This document shows, one piece after another, positions 1 to 8,861 of a stretch of DNA of 34,944 bases; position 1 is the stretch's first letter, and each line of letters begins with the position of its first letter. Below the pieces are notes generated by a model. The model was not told where the DNA came from. It ran no database searches and was given only the letters and a program-made list of their open reading frames with translations. The stretch is taken from the NCBI GenBank assembly GCA_030679805.1, contig JAUXST010000440.1:1-34944 (forward strand), in the 5' to 3' direction. This DNA comes from Reyranella sp. GTDB taxonomy: Bacteria > Pseudomonadota > Alphaproteobacteria > Reyranellales > Reyranellaceae. The position numbers were made by a program, and so were the translations under genes.

Positions 1-744
<744 letters not shown>

Positions 745-754
745 GTACGCTGCC

Positions 755-1648
755 TCATGTCCGTTCTCGGGGATCGAGAATGTCGCGCAGCGCGTCGCCC
801 AGCAGGTTGGTGCCGAACACGGTGAGGCTGATGGCGAGGCCGGGGAAGATCACCAGCCACGGCGCCGAACGGACATACTCGGCGGCCGACTCCGAGAGCA
901 TGCGGCCCCACGAGGGATGCGGCTCGGGGATACCCAACCCGAGGAAGGAGAGCGAGGCCTCGACCAGGATCGCCGAGCCGAGCTGCGCGGTGGCCAGCAC
1001 GATGAGGGGCGCCAGGGTGTTGGGCAGGACATGGCGGACGGCGATGCGCAGTTCGCCCATCCCCACCGCGCGCGCGGCCTCGACGAAGGGTTGCTCGCGC
1101 AACGACAGGGTACTCGAGCGCACGACGCGGGCAACGCTCGGCACCAATGGAATGGCGATGGCGATGATGGTATTGCGCAACGACGGTCCCAGAGAGGCCG
1201 CCATGACGATGGCCATGACCAGCAGCGGCAGCGACTGCATGATGTCCATCAGCCGCTGCGTGGCGAGATCGACCCAGCCACCGAGATAGCCGCTCATCAG
1301 GCCGATCGAGACACCGAGAATGCAGCCCAGGCTCATGGCGCCGACGCCGACGGCCAGCGAGATGCGCGCGCCGTGAACGATGCGGCTGTACATGTCGCGG
1401 CCCATGAAATCCGCGCCCAGCAGATGGACGCCGCCCGGCTTGGCGAGCGAAGCGCGGGCGTTGGTCGCCGTCGGGTCGATCGGTGCCATCACGCTGGCGA
1501 AAACCGCCGTCAGGATGAAGGCCAGCACGATCAGCGCGCCGACAGCTCCCAGCGGATAGCGGCGAGTGAAGAAGACGATCTGGCTCCAGCCACCGGTGAC
1601 ATAGGCACCGGCGCGGGTGAGTTCGGCATCGTGGTCAATGTGGGCCAT
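755..1648 (-). CDS. ABC transporter permease, DppC/OppC-like
   Basis: Inner-membrane permease of 297 residues, the normal length for the DppC family. It has an N-terminal cytoplasmic stretch, a first membrane helix near residues 35-55 ([20 protein letters not shown]), then a periplasmic loop and the permease core with the coupling-helix region [20 protein letters not shown], which is the family EAA motif. The C-terminus [13 protein letters not shown] is typical of OppC/DppC proteins. It starts 3 nt after the stop of the DppB-like gene and ends 10 nt before the ATPase, so the three are almost certainly co-transcribed. It would pair with the DppB-like protein to form the channel. Confidence 0.95.
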   Translation of the reverse strand: MAHIDHDAELTRAGAYVTGGWSQIVFFTRRYPLGAVGALIVLAFILTAVFASVMAPIDPTATNARASLAKPGGVHLLGADFMGRDMYSRIVHGARISLAVGVGAMSLGCILGVSIGLMSGYLGGWVDLATQRLMDIMQSLPLLVMAIVMAASLGPSLRNTIIAIAIPLVPSVARVVRSSTLSLREQPFVEAARAVGMGELRIAVRHVLPNTLAPLIVLATAQLGSAILVEASLSFLGLGIPEPHPSWGRMLSESAAEYVRSAPWLVIFPGLAISLTVFGTNLLGDALRDILDPRERT

Positions 1649-1651
1649 GTT

Positions 1652-2599
1652 TCAGTCCGCGTATTTGATGCGCGGGTCGAGCGCCATGTAAGCCATGTCG
1701 ACCAGGAAATTGACCATGACCACGACGAAGGCGATGAGCATCACCAGGTTCTGCACGATCGGATAGTCGCGCCACAGGATCGCCTCGACCAGGAAGCGGG
1801 CGACGCCGGGAATGTTGAACACAGTCTCGGTGACGATCAGGCCGCCGACCAGGAACGCCGCCTCGATGCCGATGATGGTGACCACCGGCAGCAGCGCATT
1901 GCGCAGAGCGTGATCGTAGTTGACCGAGGTCTGCGATGCGCCCTTGGAGCGCGCGGTGCGGATGTAGTCCTGGCGCAGCACTTCGAGCATGGACGATCGC
2001 GTGAGCCGCATGACCAGCGCCGAACTTCGAAATCCGACGACGGCCGCGGGGATCGAGAGGAGCCCCACCTCCTGGAGGAAACTTCGCGGCTCGTTGCTGT
2101 AGATGGGAATGGTGCCGAACCAGTGCACAGAGGCCATCAAGACCAGCAGGCCGAGCCAGAACGACGGCAACGACAGGCCGCTGAGACTGATGACTCGCAG
2201 GAAGTAATCGAGAGCCGTGTTCTGCCGGACCGCACTGATGACGCCGAAGGGCACGCCGATCAACACCGACAACAAGAGCGCCATGCCGGCCAGCTTGGCG
2301 CTGATCGGGATGCGCGGCGCAATCTCTTCGAGGGCCGGCCGCTCGGAGACATAGGCGAAGCCGAGGTCGCCGCGCGCCAGCCCGCCGATCCACTGGCCGT
2401 ACTGTTCAACGATCGGCCGGTCGAGCCCGAGCTCGTGGATGATCTTCGCCTTCTCCTTGGGGTCCGCGATCCCGGCAGCATCGACCAGGATATCGGCGAT
2501 GTTGCCCGGAACGAGGCGCAGCATGACGAAGATCAGCACCGACATCCCGAACAGTGTCAGGACCATCAGCAGGAAGCGCCGGGTGAGATAGGCTCCCAT
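1652..2599 (-). CDS. ABC transporter permease, DppB/OppB-like
   Basis: Inner-membrane permease of 315 residues. The N-terminus (YLTRRFLLMVLTLFGMSVLI) is the classic first helix of DppB/GsiC proteins, followed by the periplasmic domain and the core, with the EAA-type loop RTARSKGASQTSVNYDHALR at the ATPase contact. The C-terminal ALDPRIKYAD is also family-typical. It lies 10 nt after the binding-protein stop and 3 nt before the DppC-like gene. The order binding protein, B, C, D matches dpp/opp operons. The family includes transporters of peptides, nickel, glutathione and small organic molecules, so the substrate remains open. Confidence 0.95.
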   Translation of the reverse strand: MGAYLTRRFLLMVLTLFGMSVLIFVMLRLVPGNIADILVDAAGIADPKEKAKIIHELGLDRPIVEQYGQWIGGLARGDLGFAYVSERPALEEIAPRIPISAKLAGMALLLSVLIGVPFGVISAVRQNTALDYFLRVISLSGLSLPSFWLGLLVLMASVHWFGTIPIYSNEPRSFLQEVGLLSIPAAVVGFRSSALVMRLTRSSMLEVLRQDYIRTARSKGASQTSVNYDHALRNALLPVVTIIGIEAAFLVGGLIVTETVFNIPGVARFLVEAILWRDYPIVQNLVMLIAFVVVMVNFLVDMAYMALDPRIKYAD

Positions 2600-2609
2600 C
2601 GAGGTGCGC

Positions 2610-4211
2610 TTACTTGTCCAGCCAGATGTCTTCGAAACGCCAGCCGTTGTAGATGCTGTTGTGCTGCAGCACGAGGCCCTTCACCTTGGGATCCCAGCAG
2701 GTATTGGCGACGTTCTGGTTGATGACCGGACGGGCGCCGTCCTCGATGAGCCTCTTCTCGACTTCCCAGACGAGCTTCTGGCGCTTGCCGCGATCCGTTT
2801 CCGCCGACTGCTGCTCGATCAGCTTGTCGACCTCGGGATTCTTGTAGCCCGTATAGTTGCGGTCCGACGTCGAGTAGAAATTCTCGTAGAAGTTGGTGTC
2901 GGGATCGTCGACACCCAGGCCGGTCAGGTTCAGCCCGATCGAGTACTTCTTGCTCTGGACCTTGGTGTACCAGACCGTCGTATCGATCGGCTCGAGTTCG
3001 CCCTCGATGTAGATCTGCTTGAGCTGATCGATCAGGATGACAGCGGGGTCGCGATAGATCGCGATGTTTCGCGTCGAGACCTTGATATTGAGCGGCTTGT
3101 CCTTGGTATAGCCAAGCTTCGCCATGATCGCCCGGGCTTCGGCAAGGTTCTTGTCCCGGTCGGGCGAAAAGCCCGGCATGGATTCCAGCATCTCCTTGGA
3201 CATGCCCCATACACCGGCTGGCGGCGGCAGCATCGACGCACCGGTCAGCGCGTGACCCTGAAACAGGATGTCGTTGAACGTCTTCCTGTCGAGCGACAGG
3301 GCGAGCGCGCGCCGCAGTTCGGGACTGTCGAAGGGCGGAGCGTCGCGATTGACGAGCAGGTTGGTGTTGACGTTGCTCGGCCGCGCTTCGCAGACAGCGT
3401 CAGCCTTCTGCGCCTTGACGTCGGCCAGCATCGGGAAGGTGATGTCGGAATCGAACGTCATGTCGAACTCGCCGGCGATGAAGCCCAGCATGCGCGTGCT
3501 GCGGTTGGGCACGATCTTCCAGTCGATGGCGTCGAGGTAGGGACGGCCCTTCTTCCAGTAGTCGGGATTGCGAACGAGCTTGATCGCCTCGTTGCGTTTG
3601 AAGTCGACGACCTTGAAGGGGCCGGTGCCGATCGGCTTAGAACGCATGTCGCGGCCGTTGGCGTGGCAGGCATAGACCGGCGAGTAGCCCGCCGCCAGCA
3701 TCGACAGGAATGAGGGCTGCGGCCGGCCGAGCGTGAAAGTGACCTCGGTGTCGGACCCGGCAGTCACTTCCTTCAGGTTGCTGTACCAGACCTTGCGCGG
3801 GTTCTTGCGGATCAGGTCGGACTTCTCGTCAGCCTTGCCGATCAGCGAATCCCACGTGCACTTCACGTCCTTGGCGGAGAACGGCTTGCCGTCGTGCCAC
3901 TTCACGCCCGAACGCAGCTTGAAAGTGAGCTTGGTCTGGTCGGGGCTCCATGACCAGCTTTCGGCAAGGTCGGGAACGATCTTGTCGGGACTGTTGATCT
4001 TCTCCTTGGGATCGAACACGACGAGGTTGTTGAACACCGCCATGAACGGCTGGACGACGGAGATCGTCGCCTCTTCGTGGATCGAGGCGCTGGGCGGGTT
4101 GTCGCGATGCGAGATACGCAGCGTGCCGCCCTGCTTCTGGGCGAACGCCGGTGATGCAACGGAAACAGCGGCAGCCAAGCTGCCGGCCACGAGTGCCAGG
4201 CAAATACGCAC
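2610..4211 (-). CDS. ABC transporter substrate-binding protein, DppA/OppA family (SBP_bac_5)
   Basis: Periplasmic solute receptor of 533 residues. It has a Sec signal peptide (ALVAGSLAAAVSVASPAFA, cleavage near residue 24) and no lipobox. The mature protein has the cluster C receptor layout: LRISHRDNPPS near the N-terminus, the family segment VVPDLAESWSWSPDQTKLTFKLRSGVKWHDG, and the late region ending in WRFEDIWLDK. The GTG start at 4211 is supported by a GGGAGGA ribosome-binding site at 4218-4224, six bases upstream. It heads the importer operon. The adjacent VOC, aldolase and decarboxylase genes suggest the solute could be an organic acid or aromatic rather than a peptide, but this is inference. 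Confidence 0.94.
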   Translation of the reverse strand: MRICLALVAGSLAAAVSVASPAFAQKQGGTLRISHRDNPPSASIHEEATISVVQPFMAVFNNLVVFDPKEKINSPDKIVPDLAESWSWSPDQTKLTFKLRSGVKWHDGKPFSAKDVKCTWDSLIGKADEKSDLIRKNPRKVWYSNLKEVTAGSDTEVTFTLGRPQPSFLSMLAAGYSPVYACHANGRDMRSKPIGTGPFKVVDFKRNEAIKLVRNPDYWKKGRPYLDAIDWKIVPNRSTRMLGFIAGEFDMTFDSDITFPMLADVKAQKADAVCEARPSNVNTNLLVNRDAPPFDSPELRRALALSLDRKTFNDILFQGHALTGASMLPPPAGVWGMSKEMLESMPGFSPDRDKNLAEARAIMAKLGYTKDKPLNIKVSTRNIAIYRDPAVILIDQLKQIYIEGELEPIDTTVWYTKVQSKKYSIGLNLTGLGVDDPDTNFYENFYSTSDRNYTGYKNPEVDKLIEQQSAETDRGKRQKLVWEVEKRLIEDGARPVINQNVANTCWDPKVKGLVLQHNSIYNGWRFEDIWLDK

Positions 4212-4273
4212 TTACAGTCCTCCCAGACTCACGCAATTCGAGCGTGTTGTTATTCCCCGTTGCCGTGAGGCTA

Positions 4274-4286
4274 GCACATCATGTGC
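4274..4286. promoter_or_regulatory. Perfect palindrome upstream of the importer operon
   Basis: GCACAT-C-ATGTGC is a 13-nt perfect inverted repeat in the 87-nt gap between the VOC gene and the start of the importer's binding-protein gene. It could be a binding site for a dimeric repressor of the importer operon, or a weak hairpin. I see no convincing -35/-10 pair next to it and no regulator gene beside it. Confidence 0.35.
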
Positions 4287-4298
4287 AACGGCCAAGAA

Positions 4299-4685
4299 CT
4301 AATGCGCCGCGGTCGAGGGGCCTTTGAGCTCGATCTGGTTGCCTTCCGGATCGTGGAAATAGACCGACGGTCCATTCCCTTCCGCGCCGTAGCGCTCAAC
4401 GGTTTCGCCGACCGATATGCCGAACGGCGCCAGCTGCGTGACGATGGCGTCACGATCGAATGGCGCCACGCGAAAGCAGAGATGGTCCATGTTGGGAGCA
4501 GCTTCGGCGCGCTCGCCGGCGACAAGGTCGAGCATCGAGGCGCCGGCCCGCATCTGCACGAGGCTGATCCTCTCGATCCGCCTCTCGACGCGAAATCCCA
4601 GCGCCTGCTCGTAGAAATGCACCATTGCCGCGAGATCGCGGACCCGCAGCACGACATGGTCGATTCGTTCGACATGGAAAGTCAT
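4299..4685 (-). CDS. VOC-family (glyoxalase/bleomycin-resistance fold) protein
   Basis: A 128-residue single-domain vicinal-oxygen-chelate protein. It has the paired beta-alpha-beta-beta-beta layout with RIDHVVLRVRDLAAMVHFY at the start and VYFHDPEGNQIEL at the end. His10, His68 and Glu119 sit where metal ligands lie in glyoxalase/dioxygenase relatives, so a metal-dependent enzyme is likely; its reaction is unknown. The start at 4685 is preferred over in-frame starts up to 4880 because it gives the normal domain boundary and because the longer form would overlap the divergent aldolase gene. It is co-directional with the importer and 87 nt upstream of it, and diverges from the aldolase across 48 nt. 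Confidence 0.88.
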   Translation of the reverse strand: MTFHVERIDHVVLRVRDLAAMVHFYEQALGFRVERRIERISLVQMRAGASMLDLVAGERAEAAPNMDHLCFRVAPFDRDAIVTQLAPFGISVGETVERYGAEGNGPSVYFHDPEGNQIELKGPSTAAH

Positions 4686-4733
4686 GGCGACTAGCTTACC
4701 TCGTCCAGAGAGACGAATGCCACGGGAGGAAAC

Positions 4734-5519
4734 ATGGCCTTTGCGATCAATGCTGCCAAGGCGCGGCTGAAGAAAAACCAGCTGGCGGTGGGTATCGGCA
4801 TCCGCCTGGTGCGCAACGTCGACATCATCAAGGTCATGAAGGCGGCGGGCTTCGATTGGCTGTTCCTCGACCTCGAGCATGGTTCGATGTCGATCGAGAC
4901 GGCCTGCGAGATTTGCGTGGCCGCCCAGGATTCAGGCATCGCGCCGATCGTACGCGTGCCCTACGGCGAACTCGCTATGGCGACGCGCGTCCTCGACGGC
5001 GGTGCGCTCGGCATCGTCATCCCCCATGTCGACACCGCCGAGGAGGCCAAGGAGATCGCCAACCGGCTGCGCTACCCGCCGCGCGGCCATCGCTCGGTAG
5101 GCGGCGGCCAGGCGCAGTTCGACTATGCGCCGATGCCGATGGGCGAGATGACCAAGCTGAGCGACGACAACACGCTGATCACCGTGATGATCGAGACGCC
5201 AAAGGCGGTGAAGAATGCCGCCGCGATCGCCGCCGTGCCGGGCATCGACTGCCTGCTGGTCGGCGCCAGCGACCTGTCGATGGAACTCGGCATTCCGGGC
5301 GAAACCGGACACCCCAAGGTCCAGGCCGCCGTCGACAAGGTGGTCGCGGCTTGCAAGAAGCACGGCAAATGGCCGGGCATGGGCGGCGCCTACAGCGAGG
5401 AACTGCTGAAGCTCTACACCGGCAAGGGCATGAAGCTGCTGCTGGCCGGCAACGACCTGCCGATGCTCACCGGCGCCGCCCGCGCCCACCAGGCGAAGGT
5501 CCGGTCGTTCCAGAAGTGA
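4734..5519 (+). CDS. HpcH/HpaI family aldolase (class II pyruvate-type aldolase)
   Basis: A 261-residue cytosolic enzyme expected to cleave or form C-C bonds in 4-hydroxy-2-oxo acids or 2-keto-3-deoxy sugar acids with a divalent metal. The catalytic His49 (LDLEHG) and Arg74 (PIVRVPYG), and the metal ligands Glu154 (MIETPKA) and Asp180 (VGASDLSMELG), are all in place by comparison with HpaI. The start follows a strong GGGAGGA site (4724-4730). Length is normal. It could be a 2,4-dihydroxyhept-2-enedioate, 2-dehydro-3-deoxyglucarate or citramalyl-type aldolase; sequence alone does not separate these. Its divergent placement next to the importer and facing the decarboxylase suggests a shared catabolic theme. 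Confidence 0.93.
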   Translation: MAFAINAAKARLKKNQLAVGIGIRLVRNVDIIKVMKAAGFDWLFLDLEHGSMSIETACEICVAAQDSGIAPIVRVPYGELAMATRVLDGGALGIVIPHVDTAEEAKEIANRLRYPPRGHRSVGGGQAQFDYAPMPMGEMTKLSDDNTLITVMIETPKAVKNAAAIAAVPGIDCLLVGASDLSMELGIPGETGHPKVQAAVDKVVAACKKHGKWPGMGGAYSEELLKLYTGKGMKLLLAGNDLPMLTGAARAHQAKVRSFQK

Positions 5520-5560
5520 CAGCGAAGCTGTCATCCCGAGTGTAGCGAGGGATCCTTGTC
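5517..5560. repeat. Palindromic intergenic repeat (REP-like) after the aldolase stop
   Basis: Two hairpins lie end to end. TGACAGC-GAA-GCTGTCA (5517-5533, 7-bp perfect stem) includes the aldolase stop codon, and ATCCC...GGGAT (5533-5553) follows. The sequence reading GTCATCCCGAGTGTAGCGAG resembles a dispersed element seen between genes in many proteobacterial genomes, where it often gives the spurious peptide GSLATLGMT when translated in reverse. Here that reverse translation is also present. It probably acts as an mRNA 3' end or is a non-autonomous repeat. Copy number cannot be judged from one window. Confidence 0.6.
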
Positions 5561-5610
5561 TTTTCTGCACCGTGCGGGCTCTCGCGCCTCAGAAGGCGCT
5601 GCCGCCCGCC

Positions 5611-5628
5611 CGCGCGTATGAACGCGCG
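5611..5628. terminator. Candidate hairpin between convergent genes
   Basis: CGCGCGT-ATGA-ACGCGCG is a perfect 7-bp stem with a 4-nt loop, lying 3 nt beyond the stop of the minus-strand decarboxylase gene and about 90 nt after the plus-strand aldolase stop. It is followed on the plus strand by CGCTACCTTTTC, which has only a short T tract, so intrinsic termination is possible but not certain. Confidence 0.4.
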
Positions 5629-5630
5629 CG

Positions 5631-7295
5631 CTACCTTTTCCCTTCGATCTCGATTTCGATCAGGTGCGGCTTGCCGGTCTTGAAGGCGGCCGCGACGGCG
5701 GCCTTGATTTCGTCGGCCTTGGCGACGTAGGTGCCGGCCACGCCCATGCCCTTGGCCATGTCGACAAAGCCCATGGTCGGGCTGCCGAGATCCATGTGCA
5801 TATAGGGCTTGTTCGACTTCACGTCGAAGCGCGCGCGATAGGCGTCGATATTGTGCTTCAGCACGCGATATTCACGGTTGGCCAGGATTACGAACACGAT
5901 CGCGAGATCGTGGTGCGCGGCGGTCCATAGCGCCTGGATGGAATACATCGACGAACCGTCGCCCGAGAGGCAGAGCACCGGCCGCTTCGGCTGGGCGACC
6001 GCCACGCCGATGGCGCCGGCCAGTCCCTGCCCGATGCCGCCGCCGCGGCCGCTGAAATAGTCGTCGGCGCCCGCAAAGGTGAAGGTCTTGAAGAGGTCGA
6101 GGTTGGCCGTGATCGTCTCGTCGGCCACGATCGCATTCTCCGGCGTGCCGGCGCGAATCTCGGCCATGGCGCGCGCCATCGACGTCGGCGTGCGCGCCCA
6201 GGCCTTCTCGACGCGAGCCTTCTGGGCCGCGGCTTCGGACTCTTTCAGCGCCTGCAATGCCGCGTTGCGCTTGGCCGCCGCGGTGTCGAAGTCCTCGCCG
6301 GCGACGGTCGCGAGGGCGACATCGAGAGCGGCGAGGCCGGCGCCGACGTCGGAAACCACGCCGGCATCGAGGGCGAAGTTGTAGGCGAGACGCGAGGGCG
6401 CGGCCTCGACCTGCAGCACCTTGGTGCCGGATGCGAATGGCGAGCCCGGGGCGTACCAGACCTCCTCGAAGAACGGACCGCCCACCATCAGCACGAGATC
6501 GTTCGACGCGAACTGCTTGGCGACGCCGGGCGCATCGAAGGCGAGCGTGCCGCGCGCGGAGGCATGATCGGTCGGAAAGGAATTGCGGCCGCGCAGGCCT
6601 TCGAACCACACCGAGGCGCCGAGCTTCTCGGCAAGTCTCACGAGCGTGTCGACAGCGCCGGCCCGCGCGACATCGTCGCCCGCGACGATGGTCGGGCTCG
6701 CCGATGCCAGCAGCAGCCGCGTCATGGCGGCGATGCCCGCCGGATCGGGCCGGGTTGCCGCAAAGGAATGGCCGGGCTTGCCGGCGGGAATGGTCGTCTC
6801 CTGCTCCATGACGTTGATGGGCAGCGCCACGAACACCGGCCCGGCCGGCGCCTCGTTGGCAATCTTGAAGGCGCGCTGCAGGATCGGACCCAGCTCGTCA
6901 GCCGTCTCGACCTGCACGCTCCACTTGGTGACGGGGGCGGCGATGGCCGCGAGATCGTGGCCGAGCACGGGATCGCGCAGCCGCAGCCGCGTATCCTGCT
7001 GGCCCGCGGTCACGACCATCGGCGAGTTGTTCTTGAGCGCGCCATAGATCATGCCGATGGCATTGCCGAGGCCGGGCGCCACGTGAAGGTTCACGAAAGC
7101 CGTCTTGCCGCTCGCCTGGGCATAAAAGTTCGCGGCACCTGTTGCCACGCCCTCGTGCAGATGCACGATGTATTGGATCTGCGGATAGTCGAGCAGCGAG
7201 TCGAGCAGCGGGCTCTCGGTGGTGCCGGGATTGCCGAAGATGCGATCGACGCCGTGATTGAGCAGCGTCTCGAAGAATACCTGACGACCGCGCAT
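5631..7295 (-). CDS. Thiamine-diphosphate-dependent decarboxylase, benzoylformate-decarboxylase-like
   Basis: A 554-residue three-domain ThDP enzyme. The N-terminal PYR domain has cofactor-activating Glu48 (HLHEGVATG), and the C-terminal PP domain has the GDGSSMYSIQALWTAA motif from residue 445. Similarity to benzoylformate decarboxylase is clear over the whole length: the NPG loop (22-24), NLH with His71 matching BFD His70, and TAGQQ. However Ser26 of BFD is Thr25 here, and by my alignment BFD His281 corresponds to Val279. It therefore should decarboxylate or ligate a 2-keto acid, but benzoylformate itself is doubtful. The start has AGGGAG at 7304-7309. It is convergent with the aldolase and divergent from the flavoprotein gene. 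Confidence 0.88.
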   Translation of the reverse strand: MRGRQVFFETLLNHGVDRIFGNPGTTESPLLDSLLDYPQIQYIVHLHEGVATGAANFYAQASGKTAFVNLHVAPGLGNAIGMIYGALKNNSPMVVTAGQQDTRLRLRDPVLGHDLAAIAAPVTKWSVQVETADELGPILQRAFKIANEAPAGPVFVALPINVMEQETTIPAGKPGHSFAATRPDPAGIAAMTRLLLASASPTIVAGDDVARAGAVDTLVRLAEKLGASVWFEGLRGRNSFPTDHASARGTLAFDAPGVAKQFASNDLVLMVGGPFFEEVWYAPGSPFASGTKVLQVEAAPSRLAYNFALDAGVVSDVGAGLAALDVALATVAGEDFDTAAAKRNAALQALKESEAAAQKARVEKAWARTPTSMARAMAEIRAGTPENAIVADETITANLDLFKTFTFAGADDYFSGRGGGIGQGLAGAIGVAVAQPKRPVLCLSGDGSSMYSIQALWTAAHHDLAIVFVILANREYRVLKHNIDAYRARFDVKSNKPYMHMDLGSPTMGFVDMAKGMGVAGTYVAKADEIKAAVAAAFKTGKPHLIEIEIEGKR

Positions 7296-7369
7296 GGCAT
7301 TATCTCCCTGGCCATTTCTCAGCAGAGTGTGCCCTGCTATTGAATGGGGCAGAAGGTGAGAAGCACGGC

Positions 7370-8851
7370 ATGGACGATGTTGTCGAGAGTGAACAAGCAG
7401 AAGGTGATCAAGGCTTAGCCGCGCTGCGGAAGAGCGCGCGCCACGACCTCGCCCGGCTAAATTATCCGGCGGCCAACTGGGTGCCCGAACGCACCGATCC
7501 CGACGGCCAGCGGGTCCTCGATGTGCTGGTGGTGGGTGCCGGCATGTGCGGCCAGACGGTCGGCTACGGCCTGCTGCGCGAAGGAATCGGCAACATCCGG
7601 GTCATCGAACGCGAGACACATGGCCGCGAAGGGCCGTGGAACACCACGGCGCGCATGCCGATCCTGCGCTCGCCCAAGCACCTGACCGGCCCCGATCTCG
7701 GCGTTCCTTCCCTCACCTTCCGCGCCTGGTACGAGGCGCAGCACGGGGCGGGCGGCTGGGACAAGCTCTACAAGATCGCGCGTCTCGACTGGCTCGCCTA
7801 CCTGCTGTGGGTGCGCGAGGTCGTGGGCCTAAAGGTCGAAAATGGCGTCGGCCTGCTCAAGGTCGAGCCGGCGGGCGATCTGCTGCGCGCCACGCTGTCG
7901 ACTGGCGAGATTGTCCATGCCCGCAAGGTCGTGCTGGCGAATGGCCGCGACGGATCGGGCGGCTTCCGCTTTCCATCGTTTCCCTCGTTCGATCCCGGAA
8001 ACCCCGTCCGCCACGGCCGCGTGTTCCACACGCTGGAAGAGATCGACTTCGCCAGGCTGGTGGGCAAGCGCATCGGCGTGCTGGGCGTACTCGCCACGGC
8101 CATCGACAATGCCTGCACCGCGCTCGAAGCGGGCGCGGCCGAGGCGGTGTGCTTTGCACGACGGCCGCACCTGCCGCAGGTCAACAAGTCCAAGGGCGTG
8201 TCGTTTCCCGGCTTCCAGCGCGGCCAGGGCATGCTCGACGACGATTGGCGCTGGAAGATTTATACCTACATGCTGGCCGCCGGCTCGCCGCCACCCCACG
8301 AGTCTGTCTTGCGCGGACAGAAGCTGCCGGGCTTTTCCTTCCGCTTCGCTGAGCCGTGGCTCGACGTGGTCGTCGACAAGGACGGCGTCACGGTGAAGAC
8401 AGCCAAGGGCACGGAGCATTTCGACGTCGTGCTGTTCGGCACGGGCTTCGACATCGACATGGGCCGCGTCAAGGAAATCAACTCGTTCTCGCCGAACGTG
8501 AAACTATGGGCGGACGCGCGCAGCGCCGAGGAGGCCGAGGCCAACGCCGAAGCGGCGCGCTATCCCTATCTCGGACCGGGCTTCGAGTTCGTGGAGAAGG
8601 TGCCGGGCCGAACGCCGGGCCTCGGCAACATCCACCTCTTCAACTGGGGCAGCATCCTGAGCCAGGGCGCGCTGGCGGGCGACATCCCGGGTCTCTTCTT
8701 CGGCGTCAACCGGCTCGTCCCCGCGATCTCGAACGCGCTCTTCAGGGGCGATGTCGCCCGCCACGTGCAGAACATGGTCGAGCTGGAAGATCCGGAACTG
8801 GCGCCCACCGACTACTTCGTGCCGCGCAATAAGCGGGCAGGAACACTCTAG
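7370..8851 (+). CDS. FAD-dependent oxidoreductase, flavin-monooxygenase-like
   Basis: About 493 residues with an N-terminal Rossmann FAD site GAGMCG (56-61) and the arginine-rich middle region common to FMO/Baeyer-Villiger-type monooxygenases. The second nucleotide site reads GVLGVLATAIDNA (236-248), where relatives normally have GAGAS; the second glycine is Leu241, so NADPH binding may be weak or altered. I chose ATG 7370 because an AGGTGAG site precedes it; a TTG at 7340 would add ten residues without a ribosome-binding site. It is 10 nt upstream of the GMC gene, so the two are co-transcribed. A lysine/ornithine N-hydroxylase-like or Baeyer-Villiger role is possible; the substrate is unknown. 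Confidence 0.85.
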   Translation: MDDVVESEQAEGDQGLAALRKSARHDLARLNYPAANWVPERTDPDGQRVLDVLVVGAGMCGQTVGYGLLREGIGNIRVIERETHGREGPWNTTARMPILRSPKHLTGPDLGVPSLTFRAWYEAQHGAGGWDKLYKIARLDWLAYLLWVREVVGLKVENGVGLLKVEPAGDLLRATLSTGEIVHARKVVLANGRDGSGGFRFPSFPSFDPGNPVRHGRVFHTLEEIDFARLVGKRIGVLGVLATAIDNACTALEAGAAEAVCFARRPHLPQVNKSKGVSFPGFQRGQGMLDDDWRWKIYTYMLAAGSPPPHESVLRGQKLPGFSFRFAEPWLDVVVDKDGVTVKTAKGTEHFDVVLFGTGFDIDMGRVKEINSFSPNVKLWADARSAEEAEANAEAARYPYLGPGFEFVEKVPGRTPGLGNIHLFNWGSILSQGALAGDIPGLFFGVNRLVPAISNALFRGDVARHVQNMVELEDPELAPTDYFVPRNKRAGTL

Positions 8852-8861
8852 GGAGAACGCG

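Noticed and set aside
4299-4880. 193-residue form of the VOC protein
   Set aside because: The extra N-terminal part overlaps the divergent aldolase gene and is not part of the domain.
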